This document shows, one piece after another, positions 12,152 to 22,056 of a DNA stretch of 64,000 bases. Under the pieces are notes generated by a model that did no database searches, was not told the DNA's origin, and was given only the letters and a program-made list of their open reading frames with translations. How positions within the stretch are numbered: position 1 is the first letter of the stretch; the number at the start of each line of letters is the position of its first letter. Location of the stretch: positions 3,286,001 to 3,350,000 of the forward strand of contig WUJK01000002.1 in assembly GCA_011317545.1 (NCBI GenBank), in the 5' to 3' direction. A program made the translations under genes and the position numbers. This DNA is from Coniella vitis. Lineage: Eukaryota; Ascomycota; Sordariomycetes; Diaporthales; Schizoparmaceae.

Positions 12152-12911
12152 TCAAATGCTACCAATAGCCGTTGACGCCATGATGCGATCCATTGCTGAC
12201 TTTTCAATGTCGGTGTTGCCTTGCTTATCTTCCTTCAACAGCACCGCCAGGACTTCTATTGGTGGGTGCAGGCCCAGCCGTTCAGCGCGCTGCCACCGCT
12301 TCATTCGTGATATACCAGTGCAGGGCTGAGCGATATTAGCATATTTCGCTCATACAGTTTGGACCATATCAATAACCGCAAGGGACTGGACATTCAAATC
12401 TTACCCCATATTGTGAGCTGATGTCAAAGTATCGCAGCACCTTCTCTGACAGCGTCAGGCTTTCTTGATGAACCCTCTTTGCGATGCGCGCATCCTGGAT
12501 GCCCTTCCAATACTTCTCCACTTGTTTTTCAGAGACGTCCTGGGCTTCAACTTGAGCCGGCGCCTTCTTGTCGTGCAAAGTAGTCTTTTCCAGTTGCTTC
12601 TGTGCTGGAGAGATGCTCACTTTCTCTTTCACTTCCTCTTCTTCTTTCCCATTGGTGGAATTGACTTGGTCAACATCGCGTTTTCTCGTCTCCTTTTTCG
12701 CAGGAACCGAAGGCGGAGGCGGAGGGGTTGTGCTGGCTTCTGCTTTTGTTGCTGCCTTTGATGCTGTTGCTGCGCTCCCTGTTGCAGCAAGTTCTTTGCG
12801 AGTCGCTCTGGTGGCACCAGTCTTTGTGACCTTGTTATTGAAACTGAGCGTCGACTGCTTGCCGGTGTTCTTTGCAGCGGCGCTGCGGGTGGATCTCCGC
12901 GTGGTCGGCAT
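12152..12911 (-). CDS. POLD4: DNA polymerase delta subunit 4 (Cdm1/POLD4)
   Basis: Two exons: 12911-12405 and 12325-12152, giving 226 residues. The conserved C-terminal domain spans the splice site: LRYFDISSQYGPCTGISRM, then RAERLGLHPPIEVLAVL. The long N-terminal half is disordered and rich in Lys, Ala and Thr. A PCNA-interacting (PIP-box-like) stretch KQSTLSF lies at residues 18-24, as expected for a small Pol delta accessory subunit that stabilises the holoenzyme on PCNA. The TTRRSTRSA start is basic and NLS-like. Fungal members differ greatly in N-terminal length. It converges with QNG1. Confidence 0.88.
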
Positions 12912-14050
12912 CGTAGTCTCGGTATAGAGGTTCTGGTGCTTTAAATGAGAATATGATGACGTCGCTGAAAGATGTGGGGCGGGCGTGTAGTTCGTTAGTC
13001 GGCGGTGATGATTTGAAAAAGTCCTCTTGTGGTCGAATGTTGTCAGTCAGATGATGTCTATATGTCAATAGAGCGTCTGATAAGTGCCTTGGAAAGCTCC
13101 TGAAGGTGTATGAGGATGATGCGAAAGAAGAAAAGGAGGTATGAGGTCAACAATGCTGAAGCCCAGGACAGGCACTTAACGGTAGCTGGGCAACGCGGAA
13201 GTGACACGCTAGCACATGACCATCCTGCCACTTAAAGTCGGGCAGGGGCCCCTTCACTAGTGCCTTTCCTCGATGCTCCATGGAACAAAGCCCTCAGGAC
13301 CTTTGCAGAGTTCAACGGCCAGAGTATCATATATCAGTCATTTTTTCGGCTAGAAAAAGTCATCAAATGGAGATTGAGAAGCACGCAGACCCTGTGGAGA
13401 CGGGGTCATCTGCCTGATCTTTGTTGCTCGAAAAGAACGGAGGGAAGGCCAGGGTTTACCATATAAGTCGCATCCCAATGACTGGCACTACTAGCATGAT
13501 TGTTAGCCACAGAGGAAGAATATCCATCACTCAGTATTGGTTAGGAGTCTTCTGAAATAACGCCATATGTTTTCTCCGTAATGTCGGCAGCAGCTCGCAA
13601 TGCGTGGCTTGGAATGCAGTGAGCGTCTACCTCTGGCCCGTCTTGGTACTTGGTAGAACTCTTTGTATGAAAAAGCACCCAAACTGACAAGGACCTCGGC
13701 AGGCGGTAATGCCTCCATTTCTGTGACGACTTTCTTGACACATATGGAAGCTCTAAGTACATGCTCTATGATGTAAGTAACCGTGTGAAGCGCCCCTCAG
13801 GTTGTAGATCGAAGCGATAGTCCCAATGATTGCTAGCTCTGCACACATAATCGGTTCCGAAGCACAGCATACCTCTGGATGTGCTAACGTTGTGACTGTG
13901 AGCTGCCTCGTTCCCATGGGCCCCCAATATTCTGGTCGCCCTCTCTCACACAGGATGTAAAGTCGTCGTCCAGCCGAATCTCGGTCGAGGATTGATGTCG
14001 TCCAAGGACAGATCGGCCAAGTCGCGGTGACATAAAAGACTTTGCCCTCC
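12912..14050. other. Intergenic, 1.1 kb
   Basis: Upstream of POLD4 and downstream of SKI8. No frame with family resemblance and no tRNA-like fold was recognised. Confidence 0.5.
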
Positions 14051-15229
14051 TCAGCTCTTGCCACCTTCTCGGTAGAAAGTCAGGCTACGGTTTGCGCCGG
14101 CTGTACAGAACATTTCGCTTTGATGGTCGCCCTTCTTTGGCAACCACCTCACACTCCACAGCATCTTGTCAGTCTCGCTATGTGTTGCGACACAGACACC
14201 TCGGTCAATAGACCACACCCGTACTTTGCCATCTGTAGATCCAGACAGCAGGTATTCGCCGGTATCCGACCAGTCAAGGGAGGTGATCCAAGCCGAAGAG
14301 CCAGAGCCCGTCCGCAATATGCCAACATGCTCACCCGTGCGAACGTCGTATATGGCGATGACGCCAGCGTCGCCAGCAGCCGCGAGGCGTGAGTTGCCAG
14401 GGGAGAACGCAACTGCTCGAACGGGCTTGGCAAGGCCTATAGGGATACCTGTTAGACTTCCTGCTTCCACGGCTGGAGCGCTTGTTCAAGGACTTACCAG
14501 ACAGTGAGTGCTTCAGGTGCCCAACATCATTGCTGAAGACGTAAACACTTCCATCGTGATGACCACTCGCCGTCATCTTGCCATCCGGGCTTAGGTCCAC
14601 ACACAGGCCGAAGCTACCCGCTCCTGCACTACCCGTGTCATATTTTTGCACAATCTTCTTGCTTTCAATATCCCACACATTTATTCGTCCATCGTGCGCC
14701 GTGCAAGCAAGGTACTTTTCTTGACTGTCTAGCGCAATGGCCCAGACATCACCGGCACCCTGCGCCTTGGCCTCTGCGGGAGTGATCTCTGAATCCAAGG
14801 ACCAGTCGCCAGTGGTCGTGTCGCAGCGCCATATCTTGATGTCACCACCGAAGCCAACACTTGCTGCAATCCGGCCGTCGCCGCCGCGAGGGGATGTCGC
14901 AATGTGATGGGTGCCCAACTTGTGGGCTGTGAGGGACTGGGAGATGGGGAAGGTACCGCTAGGGTCGTTTGTGCGGTGGACGTTGATGGTGGACGAACCG
15001 CTACCGGAGAGGATGGCATTCGACGTCGCGGCCAGGGAAAATATGTCGGTTATGTGTGCTGTGTCAAGGCGCGTTATTAGCGAGACAATCGGAGCAGCAA
15101 ACGTTTGTAGGGCCCAAGTCAGTAGAAACGTACCATTGTCCACCGTGTGGGTGGTGAGGTATTGTTTCGACTGTACATTACCCTGGTAAGCAAATTGAGG
15201 TGCATACTACGATTTGGAGCGCTTACCAT
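14051..15229 (-). CDS. SKI8: WD40 protein Ski8/Rec14
   Basis: Four coding exons: 15229-15227 (the ATG only), 15182-15134, 15058-14498 and 14436-14051, giving 332 residues. It is a seven-bladed WD40 propeller with SKQYLTTHTVDNAHITDIFSL near the start, then AASVGFGGDIKIW, DGRINVWD, CVDLSPDGKMTASGH, KPVRAVAFSP, LSGSTDGKVRVWS and a C-terminal AGANRSLTFYRE. Ski8 scaffolds the Ski2-Ski3 complex that feeds mRNA to the cytoplasmic exosome, and it also serves Spo11-dependent meiotic break formation as Rec14. The first coding exon is just the start codon, directly followed by a 44-nt intron. A different upstream start cannot be excluded for that exon only. Confidence 0.9.
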
Positions 15230-16112
15230 TATCACCGGGCCATGTATCGAGGTGGATGTGAAGGTGGGAATTTGATCTTCAAGTAGGGAATCTGGGGAAG
15301 CTTCCCTCCTACATTAAGAGGTTGGTGGGGTCGGGCCGCTAGGCTGTGATGTCAACTGCTAAGTGCCCTAAAATGCATCAATACGGTCGCCCGAATCGTG
15401 AACGCTAAAGCCTACAGACTGGCTCACCTTTCAAGACGCGTTATGGTTATTAACTAACGGACAGAGTCACTCGCATTTGTCATTCTCCCGTTTGGACCAT
15501 ATTGAGACTAAATATGTGAATTGATGGCAACCATCGAACGTTGTACTAACACCCTCTCTCCTGATACCCCACTGATTTACGGATTTCTGGTTCAGACTTA
15601 AATCACACAATTGGATGCTTTAGGACGCTGGCTGGCCTTCATTCACCTGCATTGAGCAGACAGAGCCGCATATAAGTTAAGTATATCCTGCCTGGTCAAG
15701 CTGGTGTAGACTGGATGTTAAATCTCGGGTGATTGCCCAAGACATATTCGGTTCTGGTTCGAATATTTGGTGGTACCTGAGCACTACCGTTTGGCGCCAG
15801 TTGAATGCTCAAGTTCATCGTACAGAGCAGGTTATGAGGTACTATTACAACTTTCCGGCACATTATCATGTCCTTCGTGGATTCGAGCTTCCTGAACTTT
15901 ATAGTATATGCGCTTTGGGGCCTCGATCATTGATTGACTCGATTTGTCGTCGCCGTCGCTGGCTAGACATCTTCCCAAATTCATCGTAGCTTAAAGTGAC
16001 CAGAGTGTCTTGAGCTCCAAGAGGTGCACAACGGGGTAACGAAACAAGTAGACTCTTCGATTCGATCATTGTCTGTCGTGTCCAGTCCAGTCTCGAATAT
16101 TGGCTGGATCGA
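15230..16112. other. Intergenic, 0.9 kb
   Basis: Upstream region of SKI8 and downstream of the bL32m gene. A GGTTCGAA stretch near 15757 resembles a tRNA B-box but has no supporting cloverleaf. Nothing else was seen. Confidence 0.5.
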
Positions 16113-16603
16113 TTACTCCTTGCTTTCCGTCTTGTCGATCTTTGTTTGTGCCTTCTTGCTAGGCTTCTCGAAGAACCTCGTCATTACGCCCGTGAATTCT
16201 GGAAGGTTTGTGAGCTTAGTCGCTATATGGTCTGGTGAAGCCCGATCTTACTCTTTGCGCAATTCGTGCACAGAAGGTGCATCCTCTTGGGGGCTCCGCA
16301 GACCGAACATCTACACAACGACGTAACATCCTTTAAAGCCTTGCCTGCCATTTGCCTGTGCCTTCGCTTGGAGTGTGACACCTTCTTCTTGGGGACTGCT
16401 TTGAGCAGACCATCCCATACTTCTTGCCATGATGGGAGAGACGGGAGGTTGAGTGATATCGCGGGGATGGCCAGAGCAGCGTTAGGTAGTAATGGCAGAT
16501 TCAACTGTATTATGCGGAAAGACGCGAATCTGGAGAAGGTTGCTGAGGAAGAGAGTCGGGGAATGATGGAGGTTGCCCGGGCGGACAACATTGCGCTGGC
16601 CAT
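16113..16603 (-). CDS. MRPL32: Mitochondrial large ribosomal subunit protein bL32m
   Basis: Two exons: 16603-16252 and 16198-16113, giving 145 residues. An N-terminal Ser/Arg/Ala-rich targeting sequence (roughly the first 50 residues) is followed by KKKVSHSKRRHRQMAGKALK and a zinc ribbon with two CxxC pairs, CSVC and CTNC. This is the bacterial L32 signature; in yeast the homologue is matured by the m-AAA protease. The 53-nt intron splits a Lys codon just after the zinc ribbon, and the second exon adds a basic tail ending KTESKE. It is divergent from the septin gene. Confidence 0.9.
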
Positions 16604-17303
16604 TGTCGCTGGTTGCTGGTGGGTGAGCCCGCCAGTCTCTGGGTACTTTGAGCTTAGACAGTCGCCGGTCGACAGGTTGTGTCTGAAAGGCGCTCAAGGC
16701 AGAGGCAATTGACGCTGACGGTGGGGTCTGAAGTCGTCGGTGTGGTGGTGATGCGGGGGTGTGGTTTGCGAGGTTATCGCAAAGATCTCAAGTCCCAAGT
16801 CGTAACTCCAGAAAAATTGCTAGCGTGACTGGCAGCTTTCCTGGAGGTGCAGGGGTCATGCTGCAGCGCGCTAGGAATGCCGCAATGCTGGGGGTTGAGC
16901 TTCAACCCTCTGATGCACGGGCCTTTGACGCCCATTGGCTGAGCGCAGCTGGCCCCTTTCCACCCTGCTGCCGAAGCGAAGCTGCACGCCTACCACGACC
17001 CCTTTCCACCTTGTCTCCCCCTAGCAAATGGGAAATTGTCATTTGGGCGAAGCAATCAATTCCTCTGCCCAAACAGTTGCACCAGGGAAATCACCAGCCG
17101 GCCGTCATTTGTGGTCGACTAACCTTCATCTTCGCTCGTTCTTTCTGCCCGTTTCTTTTCATCTTTCGACCTCAAAGATACCCGATCAACTCGATCTCTC
17201 CCAACAAGCCAAAGCCAGTGCATTTCCGGCCTCGTCGTTCGATTCGTTCATTCCCATTCGACCTTAGCCTTTTTCTCCTTCCTCTTCCACCAGCCCAGCG
17301 ACC
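16604..17303. promoter_or_regulatory. Divergent promoter, bL32m / septin
   Basis: 700 bp shared upstream region. The septin side (about 17110-17300) is pyrimidine-rich, typical of a fungal 5' leader. No gene was seen. Confidence 0.5.
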
Positions 17304-18475
17304 ATGGCGACCGTTGCTCCTGCGACCGTTTACCCCCAGAGCCACGTCGGTTTCGACAGCATTACCAGCCAGATTGAGCGCAAGCTCTTGAAGCGTGGCT
17401 TCCAATTCAACGTCATCTGTGTCGGTAAGTTCGCGAAACTACGCTGTGCTCCCTCGTCCCTCGGATGCAGTCGAGTAGATAGCTGACGTGTCTGGCGTGG
17501 TCCCCGTTCACAGGCCAAACCGGTCTCGGAAAGTCGACCCTCATCAACACCATCTTTGCTTCCCACCTGATCGAGTCCAAAGGCCGTCTCGTCCCCGATG
17601 AAGTCATCCGTTCAACCACCGAGATCCACCCCGTCTCCCACATCATCGAGGAGAATGGCGTCCGCCTCAGACTCAACATTGTGGACACCCCTGGATACGG
17701 CGACCTGATCAACAACGACCGCTGCTGGGATCCTATCGTCAAATACATCAAGGACCAGCACTCTGCATACCTCCGCAAGGAACTTACCGCCGCCCGTGAC
17801 AAGTACATCCAGGACACTCGTATCCACGCCTGCTTGTTCTTCATCCAGCCCACTGGTCACTCGCTGAAGCCTATCGATATTGTCGTGCTCAAGAAGCTGT
17901 CCGATGTGGTCAACGTCGTTCCCGTCATTGCCAAGGCCGACACCCTGACTCTGGACGAGCGCCAGGCATTCAAGGAGCGCATCAAGGAGGAGTTTGCTTT
18001 CCACAACCTCAAGATGTTCCCTTACGATAACGAGGAGTTCGACGAGGAGGAGCGCGCCCTGAACAACCAGATCAAGGTACGTGCATATGCGTGAGCTGGG
18101 TATCTGAAACGAGTAGCAATTACTGACCTTCTCCATTGGTAGAACCTCGTGCCCTTTGCTGTCGTCGGTTCGGAGAAGTCCATCATCGTCAACGGCAAGC
18201 AGGTCAGAGGACGTCAGAACCGTTGGGGTGTCATCAACGTCGAGGACGAGAACCACTGCGAATTCGTTTATCTGCGCAACTTCTTGCTGCGCACACACCT
18301 TCAGGACCTCATCGAGACGACATCGCAGAACCACTACGAAAGCTTCCGTTCCAAGCAGCTGCTGGCCCTGAAGGAGGGCACCGCACAGAGCCACAGCGGC
18401 AGCAGACCAATCAGCCCTGCCGCAGACCGCGAGCTGAGCCGCAGCTCTCAACGTATGACCATGAATGGCTACTAG
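17304..18475 (+). CDS. CDC3: Septin, AspB/CDC3 class
   Basis: Three exons: 17304-17424, 17514-18076 and 18143-18475, giving 338 residues. It is a filament-forming GTPase of septum and hyphal cortex rings. The G1 P-loop GQTGLGKS (41-48) is created across the first splice. Switch motif DTPGYGD, G4 AKAD, a polybasic RKLLKRGF before the P-loop (membrane lipid binding) and the septin unique element GRQNRWGVINVEDENHCEF are all present. The short N-terminus and the C-terminal SGSRPISPAADRELSRSSQR tail without a strong coiled coil match fungal AspB-type septins as I recall them. Assignment to the CDC3 rather than CDC12 class rests on memory of the family. Confidence 0.93.
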
Positions 18476-18996
18476 GACGAGCCCTTCAGAAAGCGTACGA
18501 TCGACGAGAATATGAAGGCGAGCTATGCTGGCTTGTGAGCGTTGAAGCTGGCTGAGACAAAATTTTTGGCAAGCGGCACGGGAATCTTTTCGTTTTGTGG
18601 TGATGCAGCTGCTCTTCAGCTGGTCTTCTTTTTCCCACCACCCTGAGGCGCTGCAGTTGAAGGAGGATTTCTTTGGCGCACATGGGACAAATGTCACTGC
18701 CGTGGACTGGACTATTACGTTTATTCTCTTTGTAGTATTGTCCCGGCTTCCGGTCGGGGTCATTCTCTCCGTTCTTCTTTTTTTGTTCCTTTTTCTGCAT
18801 TTTTAATTCTTCCGCCACTCGGCACTCTAATTAGAGTCTAGTCTTGATACCTGCCGGAATATATGTGTCTTGTTCACTCGTTTGTCTGGGATATAGTATC
18901 GAGATTGCGTAGAGTTCATGGGTATCATTCGAAAGAACCTTTTTTGGTTGCGAAGGGTTCCTTGATCGTTTGCAGTATATACTCTTTGGTATGGCT
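18476..18996. other. Convergent 3' region, septin / guanylate kinase
   Basis: 521 bp between the two stops. It holds T-rich tracts near 18770-18806. Nothing coding was recognised. Confidence 0.6.
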
Positions 18997-19774
18997 TTAT
19001 ACGTCCACCGGCTTGTACACAAAGTCCTCGAGCTGCTTGTATGCTTTTTCAAGGTCATCGTTCACGATCTGGGATGATGGTTAGCACCTCTAGCTCACAG
19101 ACCCACTGATACAGTCATGCATAGCAGCCACTCACAATAAGATCGTGGACGCCAGGAGTCCTGGAATACTCAAGCTCGAGCCTAAGTCCAAAGCCGTCAG
19201 CAAGCCACACTCGTACACACACACACACACAAACAGATATAACATCATCGATACCAACGACAACAACGCCGCCAGCCGCAAGAAAGGACAGCACCTACTT
19301 AGCCTGGTTCAATCTCTTGAGCACGCTCTCTTCCTTCTCGGTGCCGCGACCCCTCAATCTCCTCTCCAGCTCGTCCTCGCTCGGCGGCGCAACAAAGACA
19401 TATCTCGCCTCCATGCCGCTCTGCTTGATCTGCTTGACGCCCTCCATCTCGATATCCAGGACAACCACTTTGCCTTTGCTCGTCTGCTCGGCAATGGTGC
19501 CCTTGGACGTGCCGTAGCGGTTGCCGCCAAATTGAGCGTGCTCGACGAAGCCGTCCTTGGCAATGAGGTCTTCGAATTCGGGCCGCGTGACGAAAAAGTA
19601 GTGCACGCCGTGCTGCTCGCCTTCGCGCGGGGACCGCGTCGTGTGGCTGACGGAGAGGGTGAAGGTGTCGGGGTGGCGCTGGCAGAGGAGATTGAAGAGA
19701 GTGCCTTTGCCGACGCCGCTGGGCCCCGAGATAACGAGGGGGCGGCGGTCGGCTGGGAGGGTTACGGGGGCCAT
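18997..19774 (-). CDS. GUK1: Guanylate kinase
   Basis: Three exons: 19774-19299, 19181-19136 and 19068-18997, giving 197 residues, the usual length. It phosphorylates GMP to GDP. Seen are the P-loop SGPSGVGKGT, the GMP-binding SHTTRSPREGEQHGVHYFF, EHAQFGGNRYGTSKGT, DIEMEGVKQIK, the lid RGRGTEKEESVLKRLNQAK and the C-terminal IVNDDLEKAYKQLEDFV split over the last two introns. The frame stays open upstream for another 91 residues, with ATGs at 19918 and 20047. The segment from 19918 is Arg/Ser/Thr-rich and resembles a mitochondrial presequence, so a longer isoform is possible. An (AC)n run (about 19215-19233) lies in the first intron. Confidence 0.92.
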
Positions 19775-20408
19775 TTTGGGCACCGAGGAGGCGAGGTTCC
19801 GACGGTGCGACGGTGGGAAGACGAGGCTGTGGGTGGCGTGGGTGGTCGTGGGGGTGAATCGGCTTGTTGGCGCTTGGGTGGCTGCTCTGTAGACTGGCCG
19901 AGCAAGTCGAAGCGTCATGGACAGGGAAGCAAGCTGACGCAAAGACCGGTGGGCTCTGCGGAGGGGGTGGTGGGTGCTATTCAGTCTGGGGAAAGGAAAA
20001 GGCGCGGAGGAGGTTCGTTCAGACACAATTGGACTTTTCTTTTGCATGACCTCCTTTGGGACCCCTGGGCAGGCAGCTGTGGGGGTTCCCCTGCTTGCTG
20101 GGTTTGCGCTAGACTAGCCCTGGGATTAGACTTGGCAACTCTCAAGGTCGGTGTACGGCGGCGCCACAGCAGCCGCCATCCCCTGAACGAAGGCCCGGAC
20201 CGTAGCCTATACAACCTTGTAACACCACGCCTACGGCATTAACTTACAACCATGTGGTTTGCTGACCACCATCACCATCACCATCTCAAAAATTAATGTC
20301 CACTACAGGTTCATTCCCGAAGGTACTGCCACACTCCTCATATACCCAAAAGCGACCACTAAGGTCGGGGATCAAGACAGCTATCATGCCGCCACAGACG
20401 TCGTCACA

Positions 20409-21698
20409 ATGGCCAACCCCAACCCACCCTCGGACGACATGGTGATAATGACCGATGCATCCAAGCCACACAATGCCAATCCCAACCCGCCAATCATCGC
20501 AGACCTGCTCCAAACACGGCACTGCAACCCCGGCTCCGTCCTACTGGTGGAAAGCATCGAAAGACAAGTCCCCATCTCAGACCGAAGCCGTACCGTTCGC
20601 CTCCTGCTCGGTGATGGCGAGCTGTGCATCCAGGCACTTCTCCAGCCCGAGCTGCATCGGCTGGTCGACGGTGGGAGCTCGCAGCTGCACCTTGGTAGCT
20701 ATGTGCAATTGCACAAATTCGAGCTAAGGTCGGTTCTGGTCCCGAGCGTGCGTGAGGGGGCAGCAGAGCAGCAGGAGGAGGAGGATGCGGGTGCAGAGGG
20801 TGAGGAGATGGTTTTCCTGGTTGTTCGGGACTTGAGCGTCATTGGGTATAACGCTGCGTATGTGCAAATGGCTGCACGCACGAATTTGGCAAATCCAGAT
20901 GGTGGCGAAGGGTATGTTCAAGCCGACCCGCCATCCAACGCAGTCCAAGGAAATGTGGCCGCCGAGGACGTAGAAGGCGCGCCTTTTCCACAAGAGGCTC
21001 CTATAGGGGGCCTTGCCGAAGGTGAAGCCCAGGATATGGCATCAGACCCAGTCCCTCAAAGGCACATGCACAAGCATCACCAACCAGCCAAGAATCATGC
21101 TGTGTCATCAACAGCGCCAGCGCCAGCACCAGCACCAGCACCAGCACCAGCAGCAGCACCAGCACCAGTACGAACAATGACAGCAGTAGCAACAGAAAGC
21201 ACCAGACCCCCCCGCCCGACCTCCTCAACCCTCACCCGCACCAACAGCCTCACCCACTCCCTTCCTCCCAACCTCCATCTCCATTTCAATCAATCCCCAA
21301 AACTCACACCCCTCAAATCCATCCCCAACCTCCCTTACAAACAAAACTGGGTTGTCAACGTCCTCGCCGTCGTCGCCTCCATCTCCCCCGTCGAGCTCGC
21401 CATCCTCCCACCCAACAAGCAACCCTTCAAGCAGCGCACTGCCCGACTGGTCGATCCTTCGACGAGCAAACAGGTCCTCTTGACAGTCTTTCTCGACCCG
21501 GACGAGTTTGCGCCTGCAGTGGGGAGCGTCGTGCTTTTGTTGGCTGTGAAGAACCACCGCTTCGATGGCGGCAGCTTGAAAAAGTATGCGAATGAGAGGC
21601 CAAGGGACGGGGGCACCTGGTGGGTTGAGAATCCGAAAGGCGTGGAAGGTTGTGATGTGGAAGAATTAGAGAGGTGGTGGGAGGAGAAGAACTCGTGA
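20409..21698 (+). CDS. OB-fold protein with RPA1-N-like domain
   Basis: Single exon, 429 residues from the ATG at 20409; an in-frame ATG at 20259 adds unconserved sequence. The N-terminal region (about residues 20-165) resembles the OB fold at the start of replication protein A large subunit: RLLLGDGELCIQALLQPELH, then LHLGSYVQLHKFELR. A low-complexity linker follows, with an Ala-Pro repeat coded by CAGCAC units (about 21113-21170). The second OB-like region (about 345-429) begins NWVVNVLAVVASISP and continues RTARLVDPSTSKQVLLTVFLDP. It is probably a single-stranded nucleic-acid binder, but I cannot tie it to a named complex. It shares a divergent promoter with GUK1. Confidence 0.75.
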   Translation: MANPNPPSDDMVIMTDASKPHNANPNPPIIADLLQTRHCNPGSVLLVESIERQVPISDRSRTVRLLLGDGELCIQALLQPELHRLVDGGSSQLHLGSYVQLHKFELRSVLVPSVREGAAEQQEEEDAGAEGEEMVFLVVRDLSVIGYNAAYVQMAARTNLANPDGGEGYVQADPPSNAVQGNVAAEDVEGAPFPQEAPIGGLAEGEAQDMASDPVPQRHMHKHHQPAKNHAVSSTAPAPAPAPAPAPAAAPAPVRTMTAVATESTRPPRPTSSTLTRTNSLTHSLPPNLHLHFNQSPKLTPLKSIPNLPYKQNWVVNVLAVVASISPVELAILPPNKQPFKQRTARLVDPSTSKQVLLTVFLDPDEFAPAVGSVVLLLAVKNHRFDGGSLKKYANERPRDGGTWWVENPKGVEGCDVEELERWWEEKNS

Positions 21699-22056
21699 TT
21701 ATAGCCACAGTCGACCCTGTAAACAGTACACTCATTTCCTCGCCACCCAATTTGCTGCCTAAAGTACATCAACTCATGAGATATCGTATTCATCTTGACA
21801 GTTTGCAACAACGCCTGTGTCTATCTTATCAGCCATAGACTTATGCGCCTTTGCCCAAGGACCTTGTATCAAGGACCAAGGCTTTCCACTAATGCCCACA
21901 AATATACATATAGAACAAACACCACACTACAATACAGTAAACAGACTTGCACACATCGAAGCCATGCAAATAACGTGTGTGCGCGGGATGGCGAGATATC
22001 GACACAAGAACAGAGAGATTTCGATATCCCGCCTCAGAACGCCGAGCAAAAACCTT
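21699..22056. other. Convergent 3' region
   Basis: 358 bp between the OB-fold gene and the DUF3716 gene. No gene was seen. Confidence 0.6.

Noticed and set aside
15740..15790. tRNA-like B-box (GGTTCGAA)
   Set aside because: No A-box, anticodon arm or paired acceptor stem could be drawn around it.
19145..20242. Long forward open frame of 365 codons
   Set aside because: It lies antisense over guanylate kinase, is Gly/Arg/Ala-rich and has no family resemblance. It is a GC-driven shadow.
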